From contig OW285194.1 of the NCBI GenBank assembly GCA_935421135.1, positions 14,779,376-14,843,375 of the forward strand: DNA of 64,000 nucleotides. The letters run 5' to 3'. The translations under genes and the position numbers were made by a program. The stretch comes from Bugulina stolonifera (Eukaryota > Bryozoa > Gymnolaemata > Cheilostomatida > Bugulidae). Positions 44,901 through 58,200 of this stretch are shown here, piece by piece (the first letter of the stretch is position 1; the number at the start of each line of letters is the position of its first letter). The notes under the pieces are model-generated. The model was not told the origin of the DNA. It worked only from the letters and a program-made list of their open reading frames with translations, and searched no databases.

Positions 44901-45515
44901 CCCACTAATTGCTTTAATGTTCCTTAGCTAAATGCATTTTTATACTGTTGTCCTGTACATGTGATGCATGTCATTACATAAAATGAAGGGATCATATAAT
45001 TCAAACTAATTCAAACCATTATGGTGGTCCCTTAGAGTTTGAATTAAGCAAGTTCCACTGTATTTAACATCACTTTTTAGAGTTGAATGGTAAAACAGTT
45101 ACTCCACAGAGCTATACACCGACAGTGTCTGATAGAGGTGGTATTACTATTAAATGTACAGATAAAGCTCACTCTAGAATACAAGGTGCAAGTATTGAGA
45201 GGGTTCTCATGCCTGTCTTTAGTAAGTGACACAAAAATATTGTTTACACCTTTGCAATACAATACAATGAAATGCTTAGTGCCAACCACTGTGCTATGAT
45301 TTCAAATAATTATGTTGATGGTCTCGGAAAACAATAATGCCATATTTATTAGATGTACATGTACATGTATTACCAGTAATACAGTCATTGTAGTATATCT
45401 ATTCAGATATAACTGTATAATTGTAGGTGAAGATAATGCTAGAAATGTGGGCTGTATAACAAAACCTCTAGTTGTGTTGAATCTCATCATTCTTAGTGTT
45501 TGTCTGGTTATGTAA
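35938..45515 (+). CDS. Gene 3: signal peptide, four Ig-like domains, GPI-type tail (451 aa)
   Basis: Exons: 35938-36007, 37649-38098, 38287-38394, 40799-40933, 42408-42518, 43531-43668, 43931-44044, 45081-45221, 45427-45515. All introns are phase 1 and the 1,356-nt spliced frame is open. Exon 1 is a signal peptide (M-N-H-Y-L-V... L-A-S-S-A-L). Exon 2 (residues 24-173) is a single-exon Ig domain with the same four-cysteine layout as gene 2 (F-T-C, S-G-C, S-H-C, F-L-C). Exons 3+4, 5+6 and 7+8 each form one further Ig-like domain, split at the same place. Exon 9 is a hydrophobic tail with no cytoplasmic residues, read as a GPI signal. Many N-glycosylation sequons occur. The exon 4 acceptor (TTTTGGAG) is unusual. 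Introns carry several transposons, and the 3' exons equal those of gene 1. Confidence 0.85.
36177..37167 (+). mobile_element. Solo LTR, family LTR2, in gene 3 intron 1
   Basis: A 991-bp block beginning TGTGGTG and ending CATTACA, flanked by GTAT (36173-36176, 37168-37171). It has a TATA box (about 36668) and an AATAAA-type signal near 36718. It is related to copies at 2136 and 48367 but diverged in its 5' half. Confidence 0.82.
38872..39622 (-). mobile_element. Reversed LTR2 inside a minisatellite, gene 3 intron 3
   Basis: The reverse complement of LTR2 begins here (TGTAATGTTTTATGC). It splits the 40-bp minisatellite: one unit lies to its left (about 38818-38871) and the rest to the right. 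The outer end is lost where an LTR1 fragment abuts. Confidence 0.75.
39623..39799 (-). mobile_element. Internally deleted LTR1 fragment, reversed
   Basis: It starts TGTAATGG with the LTR1 end read backward, runs about 120 bp, then jumps to the sequence around the LTR1 GGGTATAAAAAGG segment. Most of the LTR is missing. Confidence 0.65.
39800..40327. repeat. 40-bp minisatellite with a splice-donor motif, gene 3 intron 3
   Basis: About 13 units of 40 bp, very uniform (TACAGCATATCACAG then GTAAGTATAAGTCATATTATATTAG). Each unit contains a consensus donor CAG-GTAAGT and an AG after an AT-rich stretch. Confidence 0.92.
41270..41345 (-). mobile_element. tRNA-like pseudo-sequence or SINE head
   Basis: Read on the minus strand it has an A-box-like part (ATAGTGTAATGGTAGAGTGC), a GTC anticodon-like loop and a B box GGTTTGAATCTC, close to a tRNA-Asp pattern but imperfect. 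It is probably a tRNA-derived repeat. Confidence 0.45.
41541..41685. repeat. About 30-bp tandem repeat, gene 3 intron 4
   Basis: Five imperfect units of CTCATTGTGGTGTCATGGTTT followed by CCCTAGGT or CCCACAGT. Confidence 0.8.
42720..43402 (-). mobile_element. Solo LTR, family LTR1, reversed, gene 3 intron 5
   Basis: A 683-bp reverse copy of LTR1 with an exact 4-bp target duplication ATAT (42716-42719, 43403-43406). It is clearly diverged from the young LTRs at 13961 and 18821. Confidence 0.85.
44656..45060. mobile_element. pogo/Tigger-type MITE, gene 3 intron 7
   Basis: A 405-bp element with inverted ends CAGTGGAACTTGCTTAATTC and its complement, flanked by TA on both sides. Its right end is 20 bp before the exon 8 acceptor. 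Gene 1 keeps only the right part of the same element (to about 1489). Confidence 0.8.
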
Positions 45516-45885
45516 TGGTAAGTGTCTAGTCAGTTATTAATTAATTTGTAATGCTAAAGAAAGAGCTTTTTTGACATAAACAGCAAGTTGGTGACAGATT
45601 TTTGGTCTTGTAGAATGTAGATGAAAAAGAGCTTTTTGGAAAGTATTTTCAATACGGCAGTGATTTTATGCTTGCGGTTTTATCATATAATGGGACGGTT
45701 CAGTTGTCATTTTCTCCACCTACAAAGGACTAATAATATTTTTACTGACCACTTAACTCAGGAATGAGTGTATCCAACACCATTTTATGTTAGATACAAA
45801 CAGCTTGTATGCTTATTAAAAATGCTTTATAATATGCACAGCCTTGTTGTAAGGGATACAGAACACAATAATAATAGTAATAGTA

Positions 45886-46096
45886 ATACCCGTGGCGCCG
45901 AACACAATTCTTTAATGTGACTGCCCAATAGCAGAGCTAGTTGAGGGGCCACCATGGCTCCTAGAGCTAGAAAACCTTCTTCGGGCGAAAACTTCCAGGT
46001 CATTGGTGGGACTCGAACCCACGTCCTTGCAGATAACTTGCGTCATTGCTGCAAGACTAGAGTGACTAGCGCTAGACCACTCAGCCACCAGCAATG
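45886..46096 (-). mobile_element. tRNA-derived SINE downstream of gene 3
   Basis: On the minus strand it starts near 46096 with an A-box (TGGCTGAGTGGTCTAGCGC), a long variable arm as in Ser/Leu tRNAs, a B box (GGTTCGAGTCCC), a body of about 110 nt and an ATT-rich tail. It is absent from the matching region after gene 2 (about 10940). Confidence 0.75.
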
Positions 46097-46822
46097 GATA
46101 TACACTGTATTTAATATTTCCATGGCTTGAGTTGGTCAGGAAATACTTTAGAGAATCTTATAAATGCTGACCTTGGTAACTTAAATTTTACCTATGGTCT
46201 TTAACAACATTATGCCATGTTTACAAAAAAAGTGCGGTGCATTGAATTGAGTACAAATAGCAATTAGTTCTTCTCTACTTCTACTGGAGGATTAAACTAC
46301 TACAGATAATACTGATAACGTTTATTGTTTTACAGTGTCATGCAAAAGTTCCTTCATTCTAAACTCTACACAGCAGTGAATATGAAGTGAAACTTGGAAT
46401 AGAATGTTGTGTTTCTACTACCAGATATCCAGGCATATGTCTGTGTAGCTAACTGAGACATAGTGGACTGTCACCACAGACTCTGCTGATAATAATTGTA
46501 CTGTATATTCTACACATTTCTGCAGTATTATATTTGTTTGTTCATGTTAACAAGTATCGTTAAGGAATCAAGAGTACTAGTTTGTGTATTTGTGTTTATT
46601 TTTCACACTGAAAATACATACAATATTGTTTGAACCTGCAAACCAAAGTTGTCTTACTTCTATTATATATCTAAAGTCACTAGATTATGTTACTCATAGA
46701 CCAAACCAATTGTTCAATAGTCTAACCAGGTATCGTCCAGAGAGTTTATCTCAGTGAGTGTGACCTACTAAATTACACTGAGTTAATACCACTCACTCAT
46801 TCAGTCTGACTATCTCTATGTT

Positions 46823-47070
46823 ATAAAATGGGGTTAAAATTACCATACAGCATCACTCAATGACATGCACTGACGATGGAATTGATGGTACAAGGCTGCA
46901 ATGGCTGCGCCAAGTTTTTTAACTCTTAGTTTGTAGGCACGTCGGAGCACACCTGTGGTACAAAGACCCAGTAGTCAGTAGACATCAGCGGGATTCGAAC
47001 CCTGAACCTCCAGCGCTTTCGTGCCTCAGGGCAGGCAGGCGCTCTAACCCACTGAGCCACCTCCTACTCC
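46823..47070 (-). mobile_element. Second tRNA-derived SINE downstream of gene 3
   Basis: On the minus strand it starts near 47070 with an A-box (TGGCTCAGTGGGTTAGAGC) and a B box (GGGTTCGAATCCC), then about 160 nt of body. It is absent from the equivalent place near 11723 after gene 2. Confidence 0.75.
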
Positions 47071-47475
47071 TATATAGCTCTCATTCTTACTGATCCATTA
47101 GTATACAGCTGAATATATCTCTTCATGACCGGATCTGTAACTGCTCTTACTGTGTCCACAGTACAGTCAAAGCTGTAGCTGAACAAGTAATCTATTATTA
47201 TTTACACTCTTTGATGTCAGTAGAAGAAAGTCACATCAATGAGTGTAAACTAGTGCAGTATCTCCATACAGCTCTATTCATTGAATCAACTTACAACTTG
47301 TGTCAGAATCTAAATAGTGTGAAACTAGAAAAATGTCCATTAGTCAATTGACCACATTTGACTTGTCATCTCTCACTCTCAGTCAGCCAAATGTTACCTT
47401 TACCTGCAGCCTTACAGCATACTATTATTTCCTCACCAGTATCTTATAGGAGAGGATAATCCTTATCCTTAATAA

Positions 47476-48138
47476 TGTGATGGTACGCCAAGTCGTATCT
47501 TACATCTGACACTCATTATTGTGTGCATACATGTATATATCTGCTTGTACTTTACTCCTATATTGTTGTATATGATTATATAATTATATCTAAGTCTTTT
47601 AATGCCTTTTATACCCATGTACAGAGGCCCGACCTCTCAGAATCCATTGATATTCATTTTGTACATGAATTGGACCATTATAAGCAACTTTTGTAGAACC
47701 CGACCTATTTTGGGCCGGCCGTCGGGCTTCCGGCGGCCATCTTGTTGCGCAACTTCCGGACGACCACACGTCGTCTTTTCCCGACGTCACGTCGGCCGGA
47801 AGTCCTTATACTATATAAAGGGCACTGTTTTACTGTTCATTGTCTCAGTCTACACTTGGCTTTCAATAAAGACACATCTATACTTGATACAGAGACTTTC
47901 ACTTCCTTTTGTCAGGTCATTTGCTTAGCGAACCGCCTACTAGGTCGGATCACTCTCTTTCATTGTATAGTCTGAAGGTCAGACTTGGGACCAGATGGGT
48001 CGTCTTTGGTAGTTCTTGGGCTACTGAGACCGCTCGATCTTTCATGTAATGCGAAGTCCTATTACCACTCATAGGCACTTCATTTCTGGGTCGATAGTCG
48101 TCCAAGGACGACCGCACCAAATCACAGAAACCATTACA
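47476..48138 (+). mobile_element. Solo LTR, family LTR1
   Basis: A 663-bp copy beginning TGTGATGGTAC and ending CATTACA, with a 4-bp target duplication ATAA (47472-47475, 48139-48142). The 5' part is shorter and diverged; the rest is near-identical to the LTRs of the full element. Confidence 0.88.
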
Positions 48139-48164
48139 ATAATATACATGTACATGTCCATGGC

Positions 48165-48257
48165 TGTAAAGGACTACGTTTCAGCTTCGCCGATTTTGGT
48201 GGAGTTGTTGTCTCACGCTTCGCTGGCACTTTCGTGCCCTGTGACTAGTCCTTTACA
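48165..48257. mobile_element. 93-bp palindromic mini-element
   Basis: Perfect 12-bp inverted ends TGTAAAGGACTA and TAGTCCTTTACA enclose a short core. No clear target duplication. Confidence 0.45.
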
Positions 48258-48366
48258 TTACAGTATTTATGCTTATCTGTTGAGTATCTATCAGACAGAA
48301 AGATCTCCTCTCAATGGCATTGTATTTTATATAGTGATGTATGTTCCAGGTTAAGGAGATTGGTAT

Positions 48367-49259
48367 TGTGGTGTTTTAGCTCATCTAGCCTACAGAGACT
48401 AACTATACTGCATGGACTATACATAAATGCATGTGCACTTATTCAGTACCTACTAAATTGTTGTCAGTATTATCAATTAACTTCCTGTCTCATATGTTAT
48501 TATTGTCAACCAATCATGTTCGTTGTACTTGTTTACTATTGTTCTGTGCATAATAAGTCACATTATTATGTACAATTCATTCCAAGTCTTCTTGCCTGTT
48601 ATAATTAATGGTCGATGTCTTAGATCATGATAGTTTTTATACATAATCTGTTTCACATGATTGTGAGCACTTTTTGTGCATGGCCGACCCTTTTAACGTC
48701 GGGCCTCGGGCACTTTTCAGCCATGTTGTTACACAATTTCCAGGGCCGAAACCCTATCGCCCCACCCGATACCCTATCGTCCCACCCGATACCCTATCGA
48801 GCTTTTTACCAGAAACTAGATTAGTATAAAAGCCAGCACATTTTCTTATGCTAGTCAGTTGTTGACTGCGCTCTAAAGGTCCCCTGGACCTGTAGCGCCG
48901 AGCTCGTCCTCGTACTCGTATAAGACTCTTACCACACTCTTGATCAGTATAAACATCAGACCTTAGTCGATCCTTGACTCTCCAATGAGCCTAAGCATCG
49001 GGCCTACATCCCCAGTTCAACACTTAGACTTTCTACGCTCTTAGGAGTATAAACCATCGGACCTACGCTGACCCTTGACTCTTTCACGAGTCCAAGTGTC
49101 GACCTACGTCCTCTACAACACTAATAAGAGCATATATAACTGTTCACTCTTTATGTAATGGTGAAAGTACAACTTGGCAGCCCACTACCACTACTAAGCA
49201 CTTCCCACACTCGGGCTAATATCGGCACCGGTGTGAGCAACCCATAGCAAAACATAACA
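48367..49259 (+). mobile_element. Solo LTR, family LTR2 (copy b)
   Basis: Duplicate of 2136-3032, flanked by GTAT (48363-48366, 49260-49263). The right flank matches copy a, while the left flank does not. Confidence 0.82.
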
Positions 49260-52200
49260 GTATTATGGTGATATAATTATTATGAATTGCACATGTAATT
49301 TATTACCTCTCCTGATTCATAGCGATGATACACTCCCAATGGTGCTGTGGTACATGCATCTATTACTAATGTTACATAATTATATACAATATTATAATAT
49401 ACTATAACATAATAATAATCTGAAGTATTGTGGACAAGATTGTTCTGAACATTGACGTTACAGTCCATTTATTAATATAATAATAATATAAAATTTCGTT
49501 AATCTTGTACTTATTTGCCCATTACCTGAGAGATGAAGAAAGACAAGTTCAAAGCTGTGGTATATTTTCTTTAAACTTCCTCTGATTTGGTCTAAGAGAT
49601 AGGAGATAGGTTGTTATTATCATTCATTTGTTTGTTTTAAAACAAATATAATTTTACTGCAGTTTCATAGCAATAAAATACACTCGTCTTTATTCTAACC
49701 ATTGAATTGTACTTACAGCGAACTATTGAACTATTTTATAATAATAGTGTTGTATTGCTTACTTACTTCTGATAATAGTAATAATAGTGTTGTATTGCTT
49801 ACTTACTTCTAACTAAAACTTTTACTCTAAGTTGCTCATAAACATCTTTTAGAGACTATAAATCCAATTTATACAATATGAATACTGTTGTGACCTTTGA
49901 CCTGGCGACAAACTGGATATATCAGTTCCTGTTCTCTACTGTCAGACACACCTACCTTGCACAGGCATTGAATTGTTATTAGCTACTTGTATTTGGACAT
50001 GTACATCACTGCACTATGTGTTCTTGCATTCACATAATTGCTGGGTTCACTGCTACTGTTATGTAATAACTATTACATTATTATCTGCTACTACTTGTTG
50101 TTATTATATATCATTATTGTATATTATAGTAATCTTGGTAATGTGTCCTTGGTAATGTATACTTGTACAAACTACTGTATATTATTGGAAACATAAAGTA
50201 TCTGTATGATGATTAACTCTCTGATAATATAAACTCATTAGATACTGTACCCTTACTCATAGCAAACAATGCTACGTATACAATGTATGTACCTATTGCT
50301 AAATCTGGATAAAATTATAGCAAAGTAATGCTTAGTCGGAAATATTGTGGGCCTTTAGAGGAAGTTCACAAATTGCTGTCCTCTGTTACATAGTAGGTGG
50401 TAGCACCTCACTAGCACCAGCTCTCCATGATAGGTGGCACCATAGGGCTGTATAATTGCAACGTAAGGCCTGGCCTATGTGGGCGATAGAAGACAACACC
50501 CTAGTAAGCATCTACATCACACACTATTTACCAGAAAGTAGATAACTCCAAATTACGAATATACTGCATATTTATTATACTAAATTATTGCAGATATGCA
50601 GTTATATAGTAGGATAGTTATATTTTTGTAGGTGTGTTACATGAAGGATTTACCCTCACTAAATATTTTTTCATATTACTGTATGGTTTTCGACACATTT
50701 GTAAAAAGCAAAGCATCTCTCCATACAAATTACATAAAAAATCATTTTGTGGTTTCTGGTGTCTTGATAAGAAATTTGCCCTATTGCATCATGTGCTGTA
50801 TCATAGGAAATGAAAATACGTTGGGAGCGCAATTTGGTAATTTTTATGGCTTTGATGCTGCCTTCATATTTACATTGTTTTGCTGAACAAGGGACTTTGT
50901 GACGGGGTCCGCTAAGCCACTCTAGTATGTCATTGAGAAAATGGGGTGATTCCAAAAGGGAACACAATTCCTAGTAACAGGTAGCCTGTTCCGTGTGAGT
51001 AGAAGGATGTTTCCTAGTCGCAGTTACCTACATGTATCTTCCTCTCCACTATCTTTGGTCAGAGCAGCGAAATCAGCTGCTGACAAACATGTTATCAATA
51101 TTATTGTATTCACTATCTAGTTAGTGCTTTATTGTAAGATCAGTTGAGGGGGCTCCCTACATGTTTCAATGTTTCTCAGGCTAGTGGCTACTATCTGATG
51201 TTGAATATTGCGCCAATCTCAATAACCCCCTCATTTAAACTAGATGCCACTGCCACATCTTGCAGCTCTCTTTGGTTTTCTGCTGATGCTAAGATGTTAT
51301 TATTGCGAAGTACTTGCGTACACTTGTAGTTACATAAATATGAAAGGGATAATATTATAGTATTCACTATCTAGTCAGTTGCTGAAAAATGTATACATTG
51401 ATATTATAATATTATATGCAATCTTCTGCTTCCAGGGTCCCTCACACACCATAAGCAATAGTTCACCTGGGATTGTCTAAAACTGCTACAAATCTTCTAT
51501 TCACCAATGATTTTGTTCTGTTATACCTGTTGTTATGTCAACTGTTATGTCATGGCATAACGCCTACAATGTATATTCAAATAGTTACTTGCAGAAGACA
51601 TGATGTATTAGCAGATGAACTCTCAGCTCTTCAGCTTAAACTGAATTTCCTGGTGTATGAAATATTTTGCCAGAGTTTGCCTACTTCTAGGTACGTAAGT
51701 ACACTTACCAGTTACCATAATGCAAGCAGTTGTCAAACATTATGAACCATAAATTTTTATTCTGTCTAATTTAGCCAACAAGAATGAAACCAAAAAGAAT
51801 GTCAATACGGGTATACATCATATTTAAGTTAAAAATGATCTCTGATTCACTTCAGATGGTCTGACTTCTTCTGCAAGTGTTTAGGGCTTAGGCTGTGGCA
51901 GTTCCTATAAATATTACGTAACCTTGTTCTGTTGTTACTAAATTAATTTCTACATTACATATGTATAGGCCCTACAGGCTCTTTAGTACTCTCGTAGCTA
52001 TTGAATTGTGCTAGACATCACTGGGAGCATGGAATTGGTTATTGTAATATCTGATTAGTTCATTGAAACCAATCTACATGTAGGTTTAACTATTTTAGCT
52101 TTCGCTATCACTGATGTCACTACTTCACAGCACGTTGCTGTTACATTTTCCATGGTAGTCTAAGTTATCTGTATATAATACTATTTAGAGTTGGATGCTG

Positions 52201-52288
52201 CTGGAAAGGAGTGTATTTCAATATACAGTAGAGGCTTACTGCAACTACGGATAGATTGCCTTTGAAATCCATATATTGACAATTAAAG
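49260..52288. other. Upstream region of gene 4, duplicate of 3033-6031
   Basis: High identity to the gene 2 upstream region with small indels, for example a repeated GATAATAGTAATAATAGTG near 49770 and a shortened stretch near 51780. It contains the second copy of the 98-aa minus-strand frame (50671-50967). Confidence 0.6.
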
Positions 52289-55200
52289 ATGAATCCACAG
52301 TTCTGTTTTCTGAGGAGTTTTCTCTACTTGGTAATTTCCACTTGCTGTAAGTAATTCATTGTCTATTAAATTTGCCTGCTCTACTGGTCACAGGTTATTC
52401 ACTGTATTCTAGTTGGTTAGCTTTCTTGATATATAGGCCTACTTATTTATTGGGCTATGGCAGGGCCGTAACAACCAGGGGGGCAAGGTGGGCATTTGCC
52501 CCCCCAGATTTTAGTCCAGCGAGAGGTTTTTACAAGCGTGTAGAGTTATCCTCTCTTTGCGAGAAGATAACTCTAGATCTAACCGAAATATTTTTCGATA
52601 TAGATTTCGCCGGTGGCTTTGTTTGACATAGTCCAAGATGAAATACATGCATACCGAAAGAATCTCAACTTATTTTATAAGCAATGTGCAAAGCAGACTA
52701 TGCTAGTTTGGTCTAAGAATATAGGTCAAGGCCAAAGAACATCACCATGGCAGCATCGAATTCAGCGTCAGGTAAAAATAAATTAAATTTCATTCCATTC
52801 AATAACTTTTGCTTTTGTAGCTAACAGCTGTGACATGTTACGGATGTGATGTAGCAGCTTTGATTAGAAATAATAGTTGTAAACGTCCTTGGTCTGCACT
52901 CTAAGGATTAATTATTTTTCTAGTTGTTGTGCATAAGATAATATTTTATTATTATATTAAATTAGAATTCTATTCTTTTAATTTAATCATTTGATTTAAT
53001 AATTTCAATAAGTTATAATCAAATATAATAATTATTAAGGTTCTCGCAAAAAGCCTTACTGATGTTTTTTGTCATAATAATTGTTACAATATTATTATGT
53101 GTTGAATTATATTATTTACATGTTGATATTATTATAATGAATTACCTCTAATTCTAGCTGTTAATAATCTTCGTTGCAGGGGAGTTCATGTTTAAACATT
53201 AAAAATTTAATATTTGCTGTTCAGCTAGTTTAAAAAGCTAATTTTTAATTCTTGATACTATAAATATTCTGCTACCAATGTTGTTATTTGACTATTTTAT
53301 GGCTAATCTTATTATACATGTAATTACTAATATTTTGATGTGTCGAGTTGATTGTGAGTTCTGTTTTTGTAATCTTAGTTAGAATTTTGATTAAATTATT
53401 TATTTAGAAATGTGAAAAATAATTTTTATTTTGTTTGCACTTTTATTCCAGTAGACTAATGTTTATGTTACCAATTTAGTGCTAGTTAATCTTTTTCATT
53501 ATTTCAAAATAATTTTGTCTTTGTTTCACTAAAAAGTTCAATTGAGAAAAGCTGGAGATAGAACTTTGTTTTTGTAGTTCCTAGCTACTAGCTCCCATTT
53601 TTCGACTATTCTAACTAAAACTGTTTTAGTTTGTTGCTGCTATAGATAGTCAACCCACAACAACCGTGAAATAATTTTTGTTAGGCTCATTGATAAATCA
53701 CATTTGCTCAGCCTTTATTGCAAACATTATGCGTTTACGAGTCTATTCTGTTAGTTACATAACTGCCATAACATTACCTTACCTCAACAAACCCTGCGGT
53801 ATGAATAATGTCATTAAATGTAAACTTCTTTTACTAGATATTTCGCAGTACGTACCATCATCTACATTCGACTTCCCTCAAACTAATGGAAGGAGATGCA
53901 AGTTGAATTGGTTTTCTACATGGAAGTGGCTACACTACAGTTCCCATAATGACGCTTTATTATGCTATGAATGCATGACTGCCAACTCCAAAGGTAATTT
54001 CGAATCTATATACATAATATTTCCTACTCATTTGTAATACAAACGCGCCTGCTCAAACTATCTGAAAGAATGGTGCAAATCCACGGCCTCTCTGTTTTAG
54101 AATCTTTCCATTTATTGTTTATTTAAGTTTTGAATTTGTTTTTAACCTGGATATCACATGCCCAATTCATACCAATGATTATAAGCCAATGTGTGTACAC
54201 TGTATTGCTTTTACAGGACATCTCGATTTGGTGAAGAGCAAAGATCCCAGTTTTATTTCTTCTGGATTTCGTAACTGGAAGAAAGCGACTGGGTCAGATG
54301 GAGCATTCGCAAAACATGAAAGGAGTGAATGTCATCGGGTTGCTGTGACTAGTAATGCCATTCCACAGAGAGATGTGGCGGAAATGCTGAATGCTTCTGT
54401 GACAGTAGAGCGAATAACTAATAGTAAAATGCTGTTAAAAATAATTGAAACAGTACATTTTCTCGGCAAGCAAGGCCTTGGATTCAGGGGTTCACACACT
54501 AGTGACAGCTCATTCAATGAGGAGACGTCGAACTTTATGAGACTCCTAAATCTTCGCTCTGGTGACATACCAGGTATGGAAGCATGGCTGACCCAAAAGA
54601 AGTCTTACACCAGTGGTGAAATCCAAAATGAGCTCATTCAATTGATTGCCAATTCTATTCTACGATCGAAAGTGAAGAAGATCAAAGAGCACAAATACTA
54701 TACAATAATGGTCGATGAAACCAGAGACATTTCCAATAGAGAGCAAGCCGTCATCTGTCTGAGGCATGTAGGTGATGACTTGGTGCCTCATGAAGACTTT
54801 ATTGGCCTGCATGATTTGGTGCAGACAACTAGCGATTCCATTGTTTCAATGATAATCGATATCATTACCCGACTGGATTTAAGGGTGGCAGATATTCGGG
54901 GGCAGTGCTATGACGGAGCTGCCACGATGAAAGGGTCATTAAATGGAGTTGCTAAGCAAATATCAGACAAAAATGCTAAGGCAATCTACATTCATTGCTA
55001 TGGTCACAGCCTAAACTTGGCAGTGCAGGATGCTGTGAAAGGTAGTCCATGTTTAAAGAATGCTCTAGATATTTCGAATGAAATAATCAAACTTGTGAAG
55101 AATTCGCCGAAAAGGCAAGCAGCTTTGGAGAATATAAAAAGTAGCAACACATCACATCATGTCGGAGCTGGAATCAGAGCTTTATGCCCTACAAGGTGAG

Positions 55201-58200
55201 TTGGCCTCCTATATCAATGGAGGCAAAAATCTCTTATTTATAGTAATTGGTACAGAGACCTCGTGTAGTCAGTCTTTCCGAGTATATTCTTATCTTAGGA
55301 ACGTTTGCAGTATTGTTTACAAATCAATTTTGATGCAAGCCTTCATTATTGTAGTTTTGTAGCTCATTTTATCTTAGCACTTCAAATTGTTTCATCAAAG
55401 TCTCAACAGTTTTACAGATTATTTAGAGTAGTGTATTATATATGTACAAACCATGAAAATTAAAATAATACTGCACTTGTCAAGCCATCAAAAATTAAAT
55501 GGTTATAATTTTTGTATGCTTTCATAGGTGGACAGTGAAAGCTGCTGCATTATCAAGTATTCTATCATCATATTGTTCACTTATGACCTTGTGGAATGAA
55601 GCTCTAGATGATTGTGGGGACTCTGAGTTAAGAGCCAGGCTGTATGGAGTACGTGCCAGCATGAGATCATTCGACTTCTTTTTTGGTAAGTATCTATGTC
55701 TAATATATGTTGTCTGTGGAAACTCTGTATCTAATCCAGCATTGCCAAATCCTTACTATGCAAGTCATGGATTTGATTTCAGGTTTGCAAGTCGCAATCA
55801 GGATATTCAGGCTGACTGATAACCTCTCTACAGGCTTGCAGAAAAGTACTCTTACTGCTGCTGAGGGAGCTGTCATGGCCAAGTCGACTGTTGACACCCT
55901 TAGGAAAGTGAGAGTAGAAGCAAAGGAATTTGTTGAGTCTATAATTGAGAAAGCGAAAGTCGAAGGTAGGTGACAAAGAGTTTTGCCATGCACAACATAT
56001 TTTTTACAGTGAATACATGTTAATTATTTTGTGTATTATACAGTAAGCTACATATAAATATATCTCTGGCATTTAGCTGTTACTACTTTATAGCAATTGA
56101 TGATCCAGTTCAGCCTAGGAAGAGGAAACGGCCTGCACACCTAGAACATTACGATGGAAGTGAGCCAGCCCAGTTGACCGTTGAGCAGAACTATGAGCGT
56201 ATCTACTGTGAAGCCCTGGATAATGCCATCAACTACATAGAACATAGGTTTGCTAGCACCGGGTACAAACTATTTTCCCATATGGAAGAAGTGCTACTTT
56301 GCGGGGCAAAGGGTGAGCAATATGACATTACCTCCCTTAATGCATATGCCAATGAAGTTGAGCTGCACCTGCTCAAAGATCAGCTAGAGGTGCTATGTCA
56401 GCAGTTAAAGCGTTCCGATGTTACTCCTAGTCTCACCAACATTATTGATCTGTTGCAAAAGTATTCTCCCTTGTACTCCGAAGTTGTTAAACTAGCAAAA
56501 CTAATTCTTCTGTTACCGGCCACCAACGCTGTGTCAGAACGCATGTTTTCACAACTGCGTCTCATTAAAACATATCTGAGATCTACTACCACTCAGAAAA
56601 GGCTTAACCATCTTATGCTTCTAACTGTATATGATAGTGGTACAGTAGATTACAAAGACATTGCCAACCAATTTATAGACCACAAGTCAGACTACAGGCG
56701 TCAAAAGTTTAAAAAATTTTAATGTTTCCATGTATATAGACAGCGTGTCCTGCTTAGCCTTGTTATTGGAGTTTCTTTTGGATTCATAATTAGTAATTGC
56801 TTCATTACTTTGTAAGTCACAAAATACTACCTCACCGGTGCTATTCTCTTACACATGCTTATCAAATCCATACAGTTAATACTCTCATACCTGGTGCAAA
56901 AGATTTACTCAAATTGTTCAGTACCTCATTCTTCACTTATTACATGCATTTCTCAGCTACACATTATATTATATCCAAATACCATTCATATTATATTCAA
57001 TTATTTTCAAGTACACTTGAATATACAGTCAATCATTTAATCTAGTCATCTAACAGTCATTTTAACGGTGTTTTCAATTGCAATTATATTTTTGCCTTGT
57101 ATTTATCACTTAATAATATTTTTTCATTGTATTTCGTCATTTTATATCGTCATTATATATCGTCATTGTTATATCGTCATTGTTATATCATCATTGTTTT
57201 ATCACTATTATATATATCGTCATTACATATCGCCATTGTATATCGGTAATGCAGGTAATGCATACGCATTCTGGTGATATTTAACGTTTATAATAAAGCC
57301 CTCAAATTCCAATCCAAGTGTCTCCAATTTGCTCTAATTTTGCTCAAAATTGCTCTCAGAGCTCTGGCGGCCGGGGCGCTGCCCCGGACCCCGCCAGGGG
57401 GCCTAGGCGGCCCCCTGGACCCCCGGCCTGGAAAAATTTGCCCCCCCAGAAAAAAATAGTTGTTACAGCCCTGGGCTATGGTATACATGTATTATAGGGA
57501 TTCAGTGATTGTGGGTATTTGGTAGAAGGGGCATCAGCTTTGCTTTAGGTCCTGGGATTCTTTAGCCTGAGCTGTAAACAGTAGCAATGTTTTACATATC
57601 TTTATTTAATAGTTTTCATCAGCTAAATTTTGACTGCTGAACCTCCGGCTATCTATTTATTCTATTGTAAATTTGTAAGTTTGAACCAGTGACTACATGA
57701 TTTTGTACGACTTGTCTATCTAATACTTTAATATACATGTCCAATAATGTACATTGTATAAATACCTGATGTGGTGGTATGGCCTGAGCACTAGGACTAC
57801 TAACACTTGTAAATGTTACAGGATATAAATTATTCTATTGAATTCTAAATACAATAAATTCTAACACAAATTTTAGTTATACAGTAAATAATTAATTGAA
57901 GCACGCTGCTTTCCTATGGACATTGTGATTAATTATGTGCCGTTATCCAATTATATTTGTAGCTGCACAGGTAGTTAACATCAGTTACACATCACAAGGT
58001 TATCCAGACTTCTACCTCAATAATCAGATTACATTTACTTGCACTCCTAGTGGATTTACTGATATAAGGATATTAGAGCTGATATATGATGGAGGTCCAG
58101 TGTTTGAATCTGGTTGTTCTAAAGACATAGAGGGAATTTGGGGAAGCAGAGGCTCACCAGTTATTAATGAAGTTCCTGGTATAAACAGTCCCAGTATTAC

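Noticed and set aside
57274..57488. GC-rich frames at the right end of the autonomous hAT
   Set aside because: They lie in the subterminal repeat region after the transposase stop and resemble no protein.
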